Assembly (NCBI RefSeq): GCF_001280085.1
Contig: NZ_LGED01000207.1
Location: forward strand, 1 to 64,000
Source of the DNA: Saccharothrix sp. NRRL B-16348
Lineage (GTDB): Bacteria > Actinomycetota > Actinomycetes > Mycobacteriales > Pseudonocardiaceae
Reading direction: 5' to 3'
Length of the DNA stretch: 64,000 nt
Part shown: in pieces, positions 22,240 through 30,719 of the stretch
Numbering within the stretch: the first letter of the stretch is position 1
Layout: each line of letters begins with the position of its first letter
The notes under the pieces: model-generated
Databases searched by the model: none
Told to the model about the DNA's origin: nothing
What the model saw: the letters and a program-made list of their open reading frames with translations, nothing else
Position numbers and translations under genes: made by a program

Positions 22240-22911
22240 GTGAGCGTGGTCTTGTTGGCCGAGGACGACCCGGCGATCGCCGAACCGCTGTCCCGCGCGT
22301 TGCAGCGGGAGGGCTACCAGGTGCAGGTCGTCACCGACGGCCCGGGCGCGCTGGACGCCGCCACGCACAGCGGCATCGACCTGCTCGTGCTCGACCTCGG
22401 CCTGCCCGGGATGGACGGGCTTGAGGTGTGCCGCCGGCTGCGCGCGGGCGGTCGCGGCCTGCCCGTGCTGATGCTCACCGCGCGGTCCGACGAGGTCGAC
22501 TTCGTCGTGGGCCTGGACGCGGGCGCGGACGACTACGTGGCCAAGCCGTTCCGGCTGGCGGAGCTGATGGCCCGCATCCGCGCCCTGCTGCGCCGCCGCG
22601 CGCCCGGCACGTTGGAGGTCAACGGCGTGCGGATGGACCTCGCCGCCCGCCGCGTCACCGTGGACGGGCTGGAGGTGCAGCTGGCGAACAAGGAGTTCGA
22701 GCTGCTGCGCGTGCTGATCCAACGCGCGGGCCAGGTGGTGCACCGCGACGAGATCCTGTCCGAGGTCTGGAACGACCCGGAGCTCAAGAGCAGCAAGACC
22801 CTGGACATGCACATGTCGTGGCTGCGCCGGAAGCTCGGCGACGTGCGCTCGGTGGAGCGCCGCATCGCGACCGTGCGCGGTGTCGGTTTCCGCTTCAACA
22901 CCGCCGACTGA
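22240..22911 (+). CDS. OmpR family response regulator
   Basis: 223 residues: a receiver domain with acidic pair AEDD, phospho-accepting Asp in LDLGLPGMDG, the conserved Thr in MLTARS and Lys in VAKPFRLAEL; then a winged-helix output domain (NKEFELLRVLIQRAG, LDMHMSWLRRKLG). The partner kinase follows with a TGATG overlap. The target genes are unknown, and the pair is not next to a transporter or efflux gene on its own strand. Confidence 0.94.
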   Translation: MSVVLLAEDDPAIAEPLSRALQREGYQVQVVTDGPGALDAATHSGIDLLVLDLGLPGMDGLEVCRRLRAGGRGLPVLMLTARSDEVDFVVGLDAGADDYVAKPFRLAELMARIRALLRRRAPGTLEVNGVRMDLAARRVTVDGLEVQLANKEFELLRVLIQRAGQVVHRDEILSEVWNDPELKSSKTLDMHMSWLRRKLGDVRSVERRIATVRGVGFRFNTAD

Positions 22912-24185
22912 TGCGCAGCCGGATCCTGCGGGCCATCCTGCTCGCCGTCGCGGTCACCGGCTTCGCGCTCGGCCTGCCGCTCGGCTACACGGCGCTGCGG
23001 CTGGTGGAGGACGGCGCGCGCACCGACCTGGCCGCGCGGGCGCAGCGGATAGCGGCGTCCGTCGACGACCAGATCGCGAGCGGTCGGGAGATCGACCTCG
23101 GGCCGGTGGAGGTCGGCGTGCCGGAGGGCGGCCACCTCGTGGTGAGGTCGGCCGGCGCGGTGCGCGAGTTCGGCCACCGGCCGGGACCGGACCCGTTGTC
23201 GGTCGAGGTGCCGATCGCGCAGCAGGGCACGGTGCTGCTGGAGGTGTCGTCCGCGCCGATGCACACCGCGCAGTACCAGGTGGCGGCGCTCGTGGTGCTG
23301 CTGGTCGTGCTGTCGGTGAGCACCGGCACGGTGGTGGCCACGGTGACGGCGCGCAAGCTCGCCAAGCCGTTGCGGCACGTGGCGGCGCGCGCGGCCCGGC
23401 TGGGCGCCGGTGACTTCCGGCGTGACGACCGGCGGCACGGCGTGCCCGAGCTGGACCTCGTCGCCGAGGCGCTCGACCGGTCGGCGGGCGCGCTGGCGCA
23501 GCTCGTGCAGCGGGAGCGCGAGCTGGTCGGCGACGTCTCGCACCAGCTGCGCAGCAGGTTGACCGCGTTGCAGCTGCGGCTGGAGGCGTTGTCGCTGCAC
23601 CCGGAGCCGGACATGGCGGTGGAGGCGCGGGCCGCGCTGGAGCAGGCCGAACGGCTGGCCGAGGTGCTCAACGAGATGCTGGCCGCGGCCAGGGCCGCCC
23701 GCGCGGTCGGCGCGGAACCGCTGGACCTGGGCGCGGAGTTGACGACCATCGCCGAGGAGTGGCGCGAGCCGCTGCGGCGGGCCGGGCGCGCGCTGCGGGT
23801 GAAGGTGCCGGACGGTCTGCTGGCCCGTGCCACGCCCGCACGGCTGCGGGAGGCGATCGGCGTGCTGCTGGACAACGCGTTGCGGCACGGCGAGGGCTTG
23901 GTCGTCGTGTCGGCGCGCCGTGACGACGGCACGGTGGTCGTGGAGGTCGCCGACGGCGGCGCGGGCGTGCCGGACGAGTTGGCGCACCACATCTTCGAAC
24001 GCGGGGTGTCCGGCGGCGGGTCGACCGGTGTCGGCCTGGCGCTGGCGCGTGCCCTGGTGGACGCCGACGGCGGGCGGCTGGAGCTGTCCACCGCCCGGCC
24101 GGCGACGTTCGCGCTGTTCCTGCCCGTGCCGAAGGCCGAGGACGTGGTCGGCGTGACGTGGCGGACCGACCTCACGCCTCGCTAG
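22911..24185 (+). CDS. Sensor histidine kinase
   Basis: 424 residues: helix about 5-28, extracytoplasmic sensor about 29-120, helix about 125-145, HAMP about 146-200, the H-box VGDVSHQLRSRL with phospho-accepting His, N-box DNALRHGEGL, G-boxes ADGGAGVPDEL and GGGSTGVGLALAR. The sensor loop is only about 90 residues, so it may detect a membrane or envelope signal. It overlaps the regulator start/stop (TGATG) and its 3' end overlaps the convergent immunity gene by 14 bases. Confidence 0.93.
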   Translation: MRSRILRAILLAVAVTGFALGLPLGYTALRLVEDGARTDLAARAQRIAASVDDQIASGREIDLGPVEVGVPEGGHLVVRSAGAVREFGHRPGPDPLSVEVPIAQQGTVLLEVSSAPMHTAQYQVAALVVLLVVLSVSTGTVVATVTARKLAKPLRHVAARAARLGAGDFRRDDRRHGVPELDLVAEALDRSAGALAQLVQRERELVGDVSHQLRSRLTALQLRLEALSLHPEPDMAVEARAALEQAERLAEVLNEMLAAARAARAVGAEPLDLGAELTTIAEEWREPLRRAGRALRVKVPDGLLARATPARLREAIGVLLDNALRHGEGLVVVSARRDDGTVVVEVADGGAGVPDELAHHIFERGVSGGGSTGVGLALARALVDADGGRLELSTARPATFALFLPVPKAEDVVGVTWRTDLTPR

Positions 24186-24489
24186 GCGCGACCTCCGGCT
24201 GGGCGTCCTTGACCTGGCCGTCCTTGGGCTGGGTGTCCTGGGGCAGCACGCCGACCGCGCCGCGCACGACCTGCGCCCACACCAGCCGGCCGAACAGGTA
24301 GTGGCAGGCGACGTCCTCGCTGGTGAACGCCGCCCAGTCGTACCGGTTGCCCTGCTCGCGCCAGAAGACCTCGAAGCCCTCCTCGGTCGGCAGGAGGCAC
24401 CACGTGTTGTCGGCCTCCGCGCCGATCGACACGACCTCCGCGGGCACGCCGACCGCCAGCAGCCAGCCCTGGATCGACTCCGCGTTCAT
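24172..24489 (-). CDS. Putative immunity protein for the TNT toxin
   Basis: A 105-residue acidic, aromatic-rich soluble protein (IGAEADNTWCLLPTEEG, EVFWREQGNRYDWAAF, HYLFGRLVWAQVV), without signal or membrane helix. It starts at the stop codon of the TNT-toxin gene (ATGA overlap), the classical place for a cognate immunity gene. The last 20 residues (QDTQPKDGQVKDAQPEV) are a low-complexity tail. No sequence family is recognised; the immunity role follows from position, size and charge, and should be taken as inference. Confidence 0.6.
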   Translation of the reverse strand: MNAESIQGWLLAVGVPAEVVSIGAEADNTWCLLPTEEGFEVFWREQGNRYDWAAFTSEDVACHYLFGRLVWAQVVRGAVGVLPQDTQPKDGQVKDAQPEVAPSEA

Positions 24490-27200
24490 GCCATCTCCTC
24501 CAGGTAGCCCAGCGCGATCAGGTCGGCGACCGGGTAGGTGGCGCGGAAGCGGGCGCCGCCGCCGGGCTGGCCGAACCACTCGGCGGACAGGGTGAACCAC
24601 ACCGGCAGCACCTTGACCACCCGGTAGCGGTGGTAGCCCGCGTCCACCAGCGCGGGCGGCAGCGACCGCTCGGCGTACGCGGTGCCGAGCTGGGACAGCA
24701 CCCGGCCTTCCGGCCCGCCGAACCGGTCCAGCTCCACGCCGGCCGCGAGCACGCCGGCCTGGCCCGCCTCGTAACCGCCCTCGGGGAACAGCTCGCCGGG
24801 CGGCCAGGCGTACTCGGGCGGGTCGGCGCGGACCAGGAACCGGCGGTCCCAGTCGCGTTCGTGCAGGCCCGCCAACGGGTCGTAGCCCGCCAGCAGCACG
24901 GGATCCGGCGCGGCGCCGGGCGTGAGGACCAGGCGTGGCCGGTTGGCCGCGGGCACCGGATCGGTGGACACCGGACCGGCCGGCTCCTCGCCGGAGAGCC
25001 GCGACCGCAGCGCGTCCTGGCTCACGGCCCGCAGGTCGAGGCCGAACTGGGCGGAGGCGTCGACCAGGTGGCCGTCGGGGTGGCCCTGCGGCTCGAAGCG
25101 CAGGCCCGCGGCGAACGTCTCGTCCTCCGACGGCGGCGGCAGCTGGCGCGCGGGCGCCGTGCTGGGTGGCGGGAGCGTGCCGCCGGGGAACATGTGCAGC
25201 AGGAACAACGCCGCCGCTTCGGTGGCCGGCTCCGCGGTCTGCGCGGCCTTCACCGGTGGCGCGGGCGGGGTGTCGTCGCGCTCGGTCGGCAGGATCGCCG
25301 ACGTGGCGCCCGCCGGGAGCGGCGGTGCGATGGTGTCGCGACCGCCGCCGAGCGAGAGGGGGACGATCGCGAACGCGAGGTCGCCGTCCTTGACCTGCTG
25401 CCCGACGGCGGCCAGGGCGTCCTTCAGGTCCTTCTGGACGTCCCTGACCTCGGCCTTGGCGGCGCTGTCGGCCTTGGCTTGGCCCTCGCTCTTGGGCTGT
25501 GCCTCCGCCTTGACCTGGCTCTCCGCCTTCGCGGCGGCTTCGCCCTTGGCCTGAGCGCCCTGGTTCTGGCTCTGGCCCTGGCTCTGACCCGAACCGGACT
25601 GGCTTTGCCCCTGGTTCTGGCCCTGCCCCTGACCCGCCGGTGTCTGGCCGGGCTGGGGTTGAGCGGCTTGACCAGCTTGAGCGGCTCGCGCCTCGGCCTT
25701 CGGCGCCGCCTGCTGCCCGGCCTGCTGGCCCGGGGCTTGGGTGTTCGCGGCGGCGTTCGCGGCCGGGCTCTGCGCGACGGCCGCCGCTGCCGCTGCCGCC
25801 GGAGCCGCCGCGGGCGCGCCACCGACGGACGGGCCGCCGAACGCCGGACCCTGCGGCCCGGCCTGGGTCGCGGCCGGAGCCGCCGGCTGGGCGGTCGCGT
25901 GCGGCGCTTCGGTGTGCGGGAGCAGCGGTCGGTCGAGGACCGCCGCCGACGACTGGTTGACCGTGCCCTCGGCGCGGGTGACGGCGGCGTCCACGACCGG
26001 CCCCGCGGCACCCAGCACGGGGTTCACCAGGTCGCCGACGAGGTTGCCGCCCGCGTTGCCCCCGTTGCCGTGGCCGGGTGCGGCACCCGATCGGCCGGGC
26101 GCGTTGTCCTGGCCCGGCGCCACGGTCTCGCCCACGTTGTGAACCGTGTCCGCCGCGCCCTGGACGGTGCGGCCGACCGTGTCGTCCACCGCGCCGCCGA
26201 CGTCCTTGACGACCTCGCCCGCCTTGTCCAGCGCCGGTTCCACCACGGCGGCGAGCGGCGGCGCGACGGTCTCGACCACGTCCAGGGCCGGCTCGGTCAC
26301 CACGTTCACCGTCTCGGTCACCGCGCCGACCAGACCGCCGACCAGACCGGGCGGCTGAGCACCCGGAGCCGCGCCGGAGCCACCCGGCTGCGACCCTTCG
26401 CCCAACCCGGGCGGCTGAGCGCCCGGAGCCGCGGCGAGCGGCGGCGCGACGGTCTCGACCACGTCCAGGACCGGCTCGGCCACCGCGCCCACCGTGTCGG
26501 TCACCGCGCCGACCAAGCCGCCGACCAGACCGGGCGCCTGAGCACCCGGAGCGCCGCCACCACCGGACCCGTTGCCTTCCGCCGGCCCACCGGGCAGCAG
26601 ACCGTCGAGCAGACCGCCCGGCTGACCGGAACCACGTCCCGCGTCGGGCGCGTGCACGCCGGGGTTGGCGTCGACCGGCGGCTGGTGGCCACCGATCTGC
26701 ACGCCGCTGTCCAACCGCACCGCGCTGGTCAACGTGTCGGTGAGGTGGGCGACGTTCGCCGCCGCGCCGCGCACCGCCGTCTCCAGCCCCAGCAACGCCG
26801 TCGGGTGCCCGGCGGTCGCGGCCTGCTGCGCGGCGTCGTTGTTCTTCGCCAGGTTCACCAGCTCGCGCACCAGCTCGACCTTGGCCGCGCCGACCTGCTC
26901 GGCCGCGTGGTCCAACCGGTCGGCCGCCGCGTTGCACCCGCGCAGCACGGCGTTCAGCGTGCCGTCCGGGGCGGTGAACTTGTTCCAGTGGCCGCGGGCC
27001 GCGTCACCGGTGGACCCGGTCATCGCGGTCAACGCCTTGCCCGCGGACCCGTCGGACTCGCCCGCCAGCGTGGAGAGCTTGGCGCCCGCCTCACGCCACG
27101 CGGTCGCGGACGCGCGCAACTTGTCCTCGTCGGCCTGGGGCCAGGAGACCCCGGCCTTGGCGGCAACCTCGGCCAACTCGGCCGGCAGCTCGATCCCCAT
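24486..27200 (-). CDS. ESX-type polymorphic toxin with C-terminal TNT NAD-glycohydrolase domain
   Basis: 904 residues. Residues 1-190 are a helical N-terminal targeting region with a GHWNKF turn, resembling WXG/PPE-type export domains. Residues about 190-780 are a low-complexity Ala/Gly/Pro/Gln-rich linker with repeated VETVAPPLAA segments. Residues about 797-904 are a TNT domain: ELFPEGGYEAG, ELDRFGGPEGRVLS, RSLPP, YHRYRVVKVLPV and WFGQPGGGARF. TNT domains degrade NAD(P) in target cells, as in CpnT of Mycobacterium tuberculosis. The expected Gln in the GGGxQ turn reads Arg. The ATG at 27200 is preceded by a GGGGG-rich site. It lies after the WXG100-like gene and before a putative immunity gene. 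Confidence 0.8.
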   Translation of the reverse strand: MGIELPAELAEVAAKAGVSWPQADEDKLRASATAWREAGAKLSTLAGESDGSAGKALTAMTGSTGDAARGHWNKFTAPDGTLNAVLRGCNAAADRLDHAAEQVGAAKVELVRELVNLAKNNDAAQQAATAGHPTALLGLETAVRGAAANVAHLTDTLTSAVRLDSGVQIGGHQPPVDANPGVHAPDAGRGSGQPGGLLDGLLPGGPAEGNGSGGGGAPGAQAPGLVGGLVGAVTDTVGAVAEPVLDVVETVAPPLAAAPGAQPPGLGEGSQPGGSGAAPGAQPPGLVGGLVGAVTETVNVVTEPALDVVETVAPPLAAVVEPALDKAGEVVKDVGGAVDDTVGRTVQGAADTVHNVGETVAPGQDNAPGRSGAAPGHGNGGNAGGNLVGDLVNPVLGAAGPVVDAAVTRAEGTVNQSSAAVLDRPLLPHTEAPHATAQPAAPAATQAGPQGPAFGGPSVGGAPAAAPAAAAAAAVAQSPAANAAANTQAPGQQAGQQAAPKAEARAAQAGQAAQPQPGQTPAGQGQGQNQGQSQSGSGQSQGQSQNQGAQAKGEAAAKAESQVKAEAQPKSEGQAKADSAAKAEVRDVQKDLKDALAAVGQQVKDGDLAFAIVPLSLGGGRDTIAPPLPAGATSAILPTERDDTPPAPPVKAAQTAEPATEAAALFLLHMFPGGTLPPPSTAPARQLPPPSEDETFAAGLRFEPQGHPDGHLVDASAQFGLDLRAVSQDALRSRLSGEEPAGPVSTDPVPAANRPRLVLTPGAAPDPVLLAGYDPLAGLHERDWDRRFLVRADPPEYAWPPGELFPEGGYEAGQAGVLAAGVELDRFGGPEGRVLSQLGTAYAERSLPPALVDAGYHRYRVVKVLPVWFTLSAEWFGQPGGGARFRATYPVADLIALGYLEEMA

Positions 27201-27214
27201 CACGGCCCCCTGAG

Positions 27215-27523
27215 TCAGATCGCGCCGAGCGCGTTGCGGTTGCCCTCTTCGACTTCGCGGTACGTGCGGGCCGTCTCGGCGAAGCGCTCCCCGACACCGC
27301 CGAACCCGGCGCTCAACCCGTTCAGCCCGCCCAGCACCTCGCCCGACGGCTGGACGTGGCTCGCCGCGAAGCTCTGCCCGATCGCGTCACCGCCCCAGCA
27401 GTCGCCGATCGAGCCGAGCACGCCGCCGAGCTCACCCGCGATCTTCCCGGCCCGTTCGGCGAACGCGGTGAAGTCGTCGGCCCCCTCGGCGAGGCGGGCG
27501 AGGTCGGTCTCGAAGCCGGTCAT
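27215..27523 (-). CDS. WXG100-like secreted protein
   Basis: The 102-residue product is a predicted helical hairpin with the turn DCWGGD at about residue 43, matching the W-x-G motif of ESX substrates; helix 1 holds LARLAEGADDFTAFAERAG and helix 2 RFAETARTYREVEEG. It probably forms a dimer or heterodimer that guides the downstream toxin through a type VII system. The start ATG overlaps the stop of the YbaB-like gene (ATGA), and the toxin gene begins 14 bases after its own stop. Confidence 0.75.
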   Translation of the reverse strand: MTGFETDLARLAEGADDFTAFAERAGKIAGELGGVLGSIGDCWGGDAIGQSFAASHVQPSGEVLGGLNGLSAGFGGVGERFAETARTYREVEEGNRNALGAI

Positions 27524-27984
27524 CTCGTTCTCCTCGAAGCCTTGGCGTCGACGTCGGTCATCCACTCGCGCTGCTCGAAGTCGTCGTCGTCGACGACCGG
27601 ACGCCTCCGGGCCGGCTGCGGCGGCTGGATCTCCTCGGACCGCAGGTCGGCCGTGCCGCGCAGCAACGCCTCGGGATCCGTGCCGGCGGGCAGCACCGGG
27701 CTCAACGTCCGGTAGGCGCCCTCGGCGGCCTGCGCCGCGGCTTCCCGCGTCGTGCGCACGATCAGCTCGGCGAGCTGCGCCGGCCGCAGCCGGTACGCGT
27801 TGTCGCCCAGTTCCAGGTCGGTGAGCGTGCCCTTGGCGTCGACCACGGCGGTCACCGAGCCGTCGGGACTGGTGGCCGACCCGGAGATCCGGGCCAGGTC
27901 GCGCTGCACGGACGCCAGTTGGTCGCGACTGCGCCGGTAATCGGCGAGCAGCTCGTCCACCTGGGCGCGGTGATCGGTCGTCAC
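27520..27984 (-). CDS. YbaB/EbfC family DNA-binding-like protein
   Basis: 154 residues: an N-terminal helix (VDELLADYRRSRDQLASVQ), a central strand region (SVTAVVDAKGTLTDLEL) and a second helix, which is the YbaB fold. A C-terminal tail of about 40 residues (PPQPARRRPVVDDDDFEQ) is specific. YbaB-like proteins with such tails often accompany ESX genes (for example EspL). GGAGG located 5 bases before the GTG at 27984 favours it over the GTG at 27990. It begins 15 bases after cbiZ. Confidence 0.75.
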   Translation of the reverse strand: MTTDHRAQVDELLADYRRSRDQLASVQRDLARISGSATSPDGSVTAVVDAKGTLTDLELGDNAYRLRPAQLAELIVRTTREAAAQAAEGAYRTLSPVLPAGTDPEALLRGTADLRSEEIQPPQPARRRPVVDDDDFEQREWMTDVDAKASRRTR

Positions 27985-27999
27985 GGCCACCTCCGGTCT

Positions 28000-28665
28000 T
28001 CAGCCGTCGCCGGGCATGGTCGTCGGTCGCGCGTTGGACGTTACGACCACTACGCCGGTTCCCGCCCGTTCCAGGGAAATCCCGGCGTGGACGGCGCGGT
28101 GCACCGTTCGGGCCAACGCCGAGCCGATCACCGACCGCGGCCCGCCGTACGGCTCGACCGGGCCGTCCACCGGGCACAGCAGCACGACCGCGTCGGTGAC
28201 CGTCCCGGTGCCGGGCACGCCCGCCTCGCCCAACGCCTGCGCCTTGGCCTCGGCAACGGTGGCGACCGCGTTCACCAGGGCCGCGTCCGCCAGCCGCACC
28301 GGCAGCACGCACACCGCGTTGATCGTGCCGACGCCCGGCACGTCGTCGGCGGGCGGACCGGCCGCCCACGTGGGGTGCGCGCCGATCCCGGTCGTCACCC
28401 ACGACCGCACACCGCCGTCGGCCGCCGGCACCACGTCCCGCACGTCGACCGCGGTGAGCAGACCGGCGCCCGGCCCGCGCAGCCCGAGACCGGCCGCGAT
28501 CTCGGCGACGTGCACGTCCGGGTCGAGGCGCGCGTAGTCCTTGGGCACGGTCGCGTTCAGCGCCCAGTGCCGCACGCCGAGCCCGCCGCCGTGCGGGCCG
28601 GACGAGATCGCCAGCATCGGCTTCGACAGCCGCCACACCAGGACGCCGGGGTGCCGTTCGATCAC
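28000..28665 (-). CDS. cbiZ: Adenosylcobinamide amidohydrolase
   Basis: CbiZ removes the aminopropanol side chain from adenosylcobinamide to give adenosylcobyric acid, which can then re-enter B12 synthesis. The 221-residue product shows the family pattern: AISSGPHGGGLGVRHWALNA, VPKDYARLDPDVH, IGAHPTWAAG, GTINAVCVLPVRLADAALVN and CPVDGPVEPYGGPRS. The GTG start overlaps the GNAT stop by four bases. B12 users (MutAB) are encoded 27 kb away; no other cobalamin gene is in the window. Confidence 0.85.
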   Translation of the reverse strand: MIERHPGVLVWRLSKPMLAISSGPHGGGLGVRHWALNATVPKDYARLDPDVHVAEIAAGLGLRGPGAGLLTAVDVRDVVPAADGGVRSWVTTGIGAHPTWAAGPPADDVPGVGTINAVCVLPVRLADAALVNAVATVAEAKAQALGEAGVPGTGTVTDAVVLLCPVDGPVEPYGGPRSVIGSALARTVHRAVHAGISLERAGTGVVVVTSNARPTTMPGDG

Positions 28666-29225
28666 GGCAGGAGCCGCACGAGCGCCCGGTTCGCGCCCCG
28701 GCGCTCCACCAGCTCGAACCCCGCGTCGGTGAACATGCCCAACGTGCCGTGGTACAGGTCGCCGGAGCCCTTCTTCGCGCCGCCGGTGTCCACCGGGTAG
28801 CCCTCGACGGACCGCGCGCCGTGCGCCCGCGCGTACCGGACGGCGTGCTCCAGCAGCACGGCGCCCACGCCGCGACGCCGGGCCGTGCGGTGGATGAAGA
28901 AGCACGTCACCGACCACACGTCGGTCAGGTCGTCGTCCACCGGGGCAGCCACCTTCGTGCGCGCCAGCCGTGCGTAGCCGAGGCGGGGCGCGACCGCGAC
29001 CCACCCGACCGGCCGGTCGTCGTCACCGGTCGCCACCAACCCGACCGGGACGCCGGACCGGACTCGGGAGCGCAACAGCTCCTTGTTGCCCGCCGAACCG
29101 TTGGCCCGCATCTCGGCGTTGGTCTGGAAGAACCACGTGCACCAGCACCCGGACTGCGCGCCGTTGGGCCCGAACAGCTCCTCCAGCACAGGCCACGTCC
29201 GCGGTGTCAACTCGACGACCCGCAC
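28662..29225 (-). CDS. GNAT family N-acetyltransferase
   Basis: 187 residues with the acetyl-CoA binding motif ARRRGVGAVLLEHAVRYAR and an N-terminal CWCTWFF motif. Its C-terminal EGYPVDTGGAKKGSGDLYHGT, followed by MFTDAGFELVERRG, is the pattern of a GNAT subgroup common in actinomycetes whose substrate is not known. It sits between HMG-CoA lyase (2-base gap) and cbiZ (4-base overlap) and is therefore co-transcribed with both. Confidence 0.85.
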   Translation of the reverse strand: MRVVELTPRTWPVLEELFGPNGAQSGCWCTWFFQTNAEMRANGSAGNKELLRSRVRSGVPVGLVATGDDDRPVGWVAVAPRLGYARLARTKVAAPVDDDLTDVWSVTCFFIHRTARRRGVGAVLLEHAVRYARAHGARSVEGYPVDTGGAKKGSGDLYHGTLGMFTDAGFELVERRGANRALVRLLP

Positions 29226-29227
29226 CG

Positions 29228-30157
29228 CTAGCCCCGCAGCGCCCGGACCACCCGCGACGGGCTTGGCCTGCCGAGCCGTTCGGCCATCCACGCGCTGGTG
29301 TCGGCGAGCTTGTCCAGGTCGACGCCGTGGGCCACGCCCAGCCCGTCGAGCATCCACACCAGGTCCTCGGTGGCCAGGTTGCCGGTCGCGGACTCCGCGT
29401 ACGGGCAGCCGCCCAGCCCGCCCGCCGACGAGTCGATCGTGCGCACGCCCGCCTGCATCGCGGCCAGCGTGTTCGCCAACGCCTGCCCGTACGTGTCGTG
29501 GAAGTGCACCGCGAGCCGGTCCACGCCGTCGAAGCCGGCCAGCAGCGCGGACACCTGCCCCGGCGTGGCCACGCCGATGGTGTCGCCGAGCGAGAGCTGG
29601 TCGCAGCCCATGTCCAGCAGCCTCTTGCCGACGCCGACGACCTGCTCGCGCGGCACGGCGCCCTCCCACGGGTCGCCGAAGCACATCGACACGTACCCGC
29701 GCACCGCCAGGCCCTCGGCCTTCGCCCGGGACACGACCGGGTCGAACATGGCGAACTGCTCGTCCAGCGACCGGTTCAGGTTGCGCCGGGCGAACGTCTC
29801 GGTGGCGCTGGCGAAGATCGCGACGTGCTCGACGCCCGCCCGCAACGCCCGCTCCAGCCCGCGTTCGTTGGGCACCAGCACCGGGTAGCTCACGCCGGGG
29901 CGCTTGACCAGGCCGGCCAGCAGCTCCTCGGCGTCGGCCAGCTGCGGCACCCACTTGGGGTGCACGAAGCTCGTGGCCTCCAGCACCGTGCCGCCCGCGT
30001 CGGCCAGCCGGTCCAGGAACTCCAGCTTGGTGCCGACCGGCACGACCTCGGCCTCGTTCTGCAGCCCGTCCCGCGGCCCGACCTCCCAGATCGTCACGCG
30101 GTCCGGCAGGCCGTCGCCGCCGACCGTGTCCGGCAGGCCGACTTCACGCGCGCCCAT
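29228..30157 (-). CDS. Hydroxymethylglutaryl-CoA lyase
   Basis: The 309-residue TIM-barrel enzyme cleaves HMG-CoA to acetyl-CoA and acetoacetate in leucine breakdown. Diagnostic motifs are WEVGPRDGLQNE, ATSFVHPKWVPQ, the metal-binding HFHDTYGQAL and the catalytic-loop cysteine in GGCPYAESATGN. The other leucine-degradation genes are not here, although acyl-CoA carboxylase genes are close. It overlaps the end of the PH-domain gene by 14 bases; an internal GTG would give a shorter start. Confidence 0.93.
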   Translation of the reverse strand: MGAREVGLPDTVGGDGLPDRVTIWEVGPRDGLQNEAEVVPVGTKLEFLDRLADAGGTVLEATSFVHPKWVPQLADAEELLAGLVKRPGVSYPVLVPNERGLERALRAGVEHVAIFASATETFARRNLNRSLDEQFAMFDPVVSRAKAEGLAVRGYVSMCFGDPWEGAVPREQVVGVGKRLLDMGCDQLSLGDTIGVATPGQVSALLAGFDGVDRLAVHFHDTYGQALANTLAAMQAGVRTIDSSAGGLGGCPYAESATGNLATEDLVWMLDGLGVAHGVDLDKLADTSAWMAERLGRPSPSRVVRALRG

Positions 30158-30674
30158 CTGTGACCCTGTCCTCCGTCCGGTGGTCGTCGGCCGGGTTGTC
30201 GTTGATCTCCCGGTACAGCATCGAGTGCACCTTCTCCACCCGCGGGATGTCGTCGAACTCCAGCGGCTCGTCCGAGGCCGACTCGATGATCAGCGTGCCG
30301 CAGCCGAGCAGCCGGTCCACCAGCGTGTGCTCGAAGCGGACGCTGTTGACGCGGCCGAGCGGGATGTCCAGCCCGGTGCGCTTGAACACGCCGATCCGGT
30401 ACATCACGCGCTCGCTGGTGACGATGAAGTGCGTGGTGCGCCAGCGGATCACCGGCGCGACGGTCAGCCAGGCGACCAGCACCAGGACGACCGCCGCGAG
30501 CGCGATCCAGGCGATCGACGCCCAGCTGAAGTCGGACACCTGCACCGCGAGGTAGGCGCCGACGGCGACCGCGACGAGGAGCACGAGCACCGGGACGACC
30601 AGCGTCTTCCAGTGCGGGTGCCGGTGGATCACGACGTGCTCGCCGGTGCTGAGCAGGTCGTCCGGGTAGGCCAC
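30144..30674 (-). CDS. Membrane protein with bacterial PH domain
   Basis: 176 residues: an amphipathic start with GEHVVIHRHPHWK, two helices (about 25-45 and 52-75), then a bPH2-type domain (WRTTHFIVTSERVMYRIG, IPLGRVNSVRFEHTLVDRLLG in parts). The domain faces the cytoplasm. Proteins of this type are widespread next to birA in actinomycetes; a regulatory or scaffold role at the membrane is presumed. It follows birA by 45 bases on the same strand. Confidence 0.85.
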   Translation of the reverse strand: MAYPDDLLSTGEHVVIHRHPHWKTLVVPVLVLLVAVAVGAYLAVQVSDFSWASIAWIALAAVVLVLVAWLTVAPVIRWRTTHFIVTSERVMYRIGVFKRTGLDIPLGRVNSVRFEHTLVDRLLGCGTLIIESASDEPLEFDDIPRVEKVHSMLYREINDNPADDHRTEDRVTDGRA

Positions 30675-30719
30675 GACGGTCCCTTTCGGTGGCTCGGCTC
30701 GCCTCGGGTGCGGCTCGCC

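Noticed and set aside
24630..27824. Very long plus-strand open frame of over 1000 codons
   Set aside because: It is antisense to the TNT toxin, WXG100-like and YbaB-like genes, has an Arg-rich composition typical of shadow frames in GC-rich DNA, and shows no domain or start signal.
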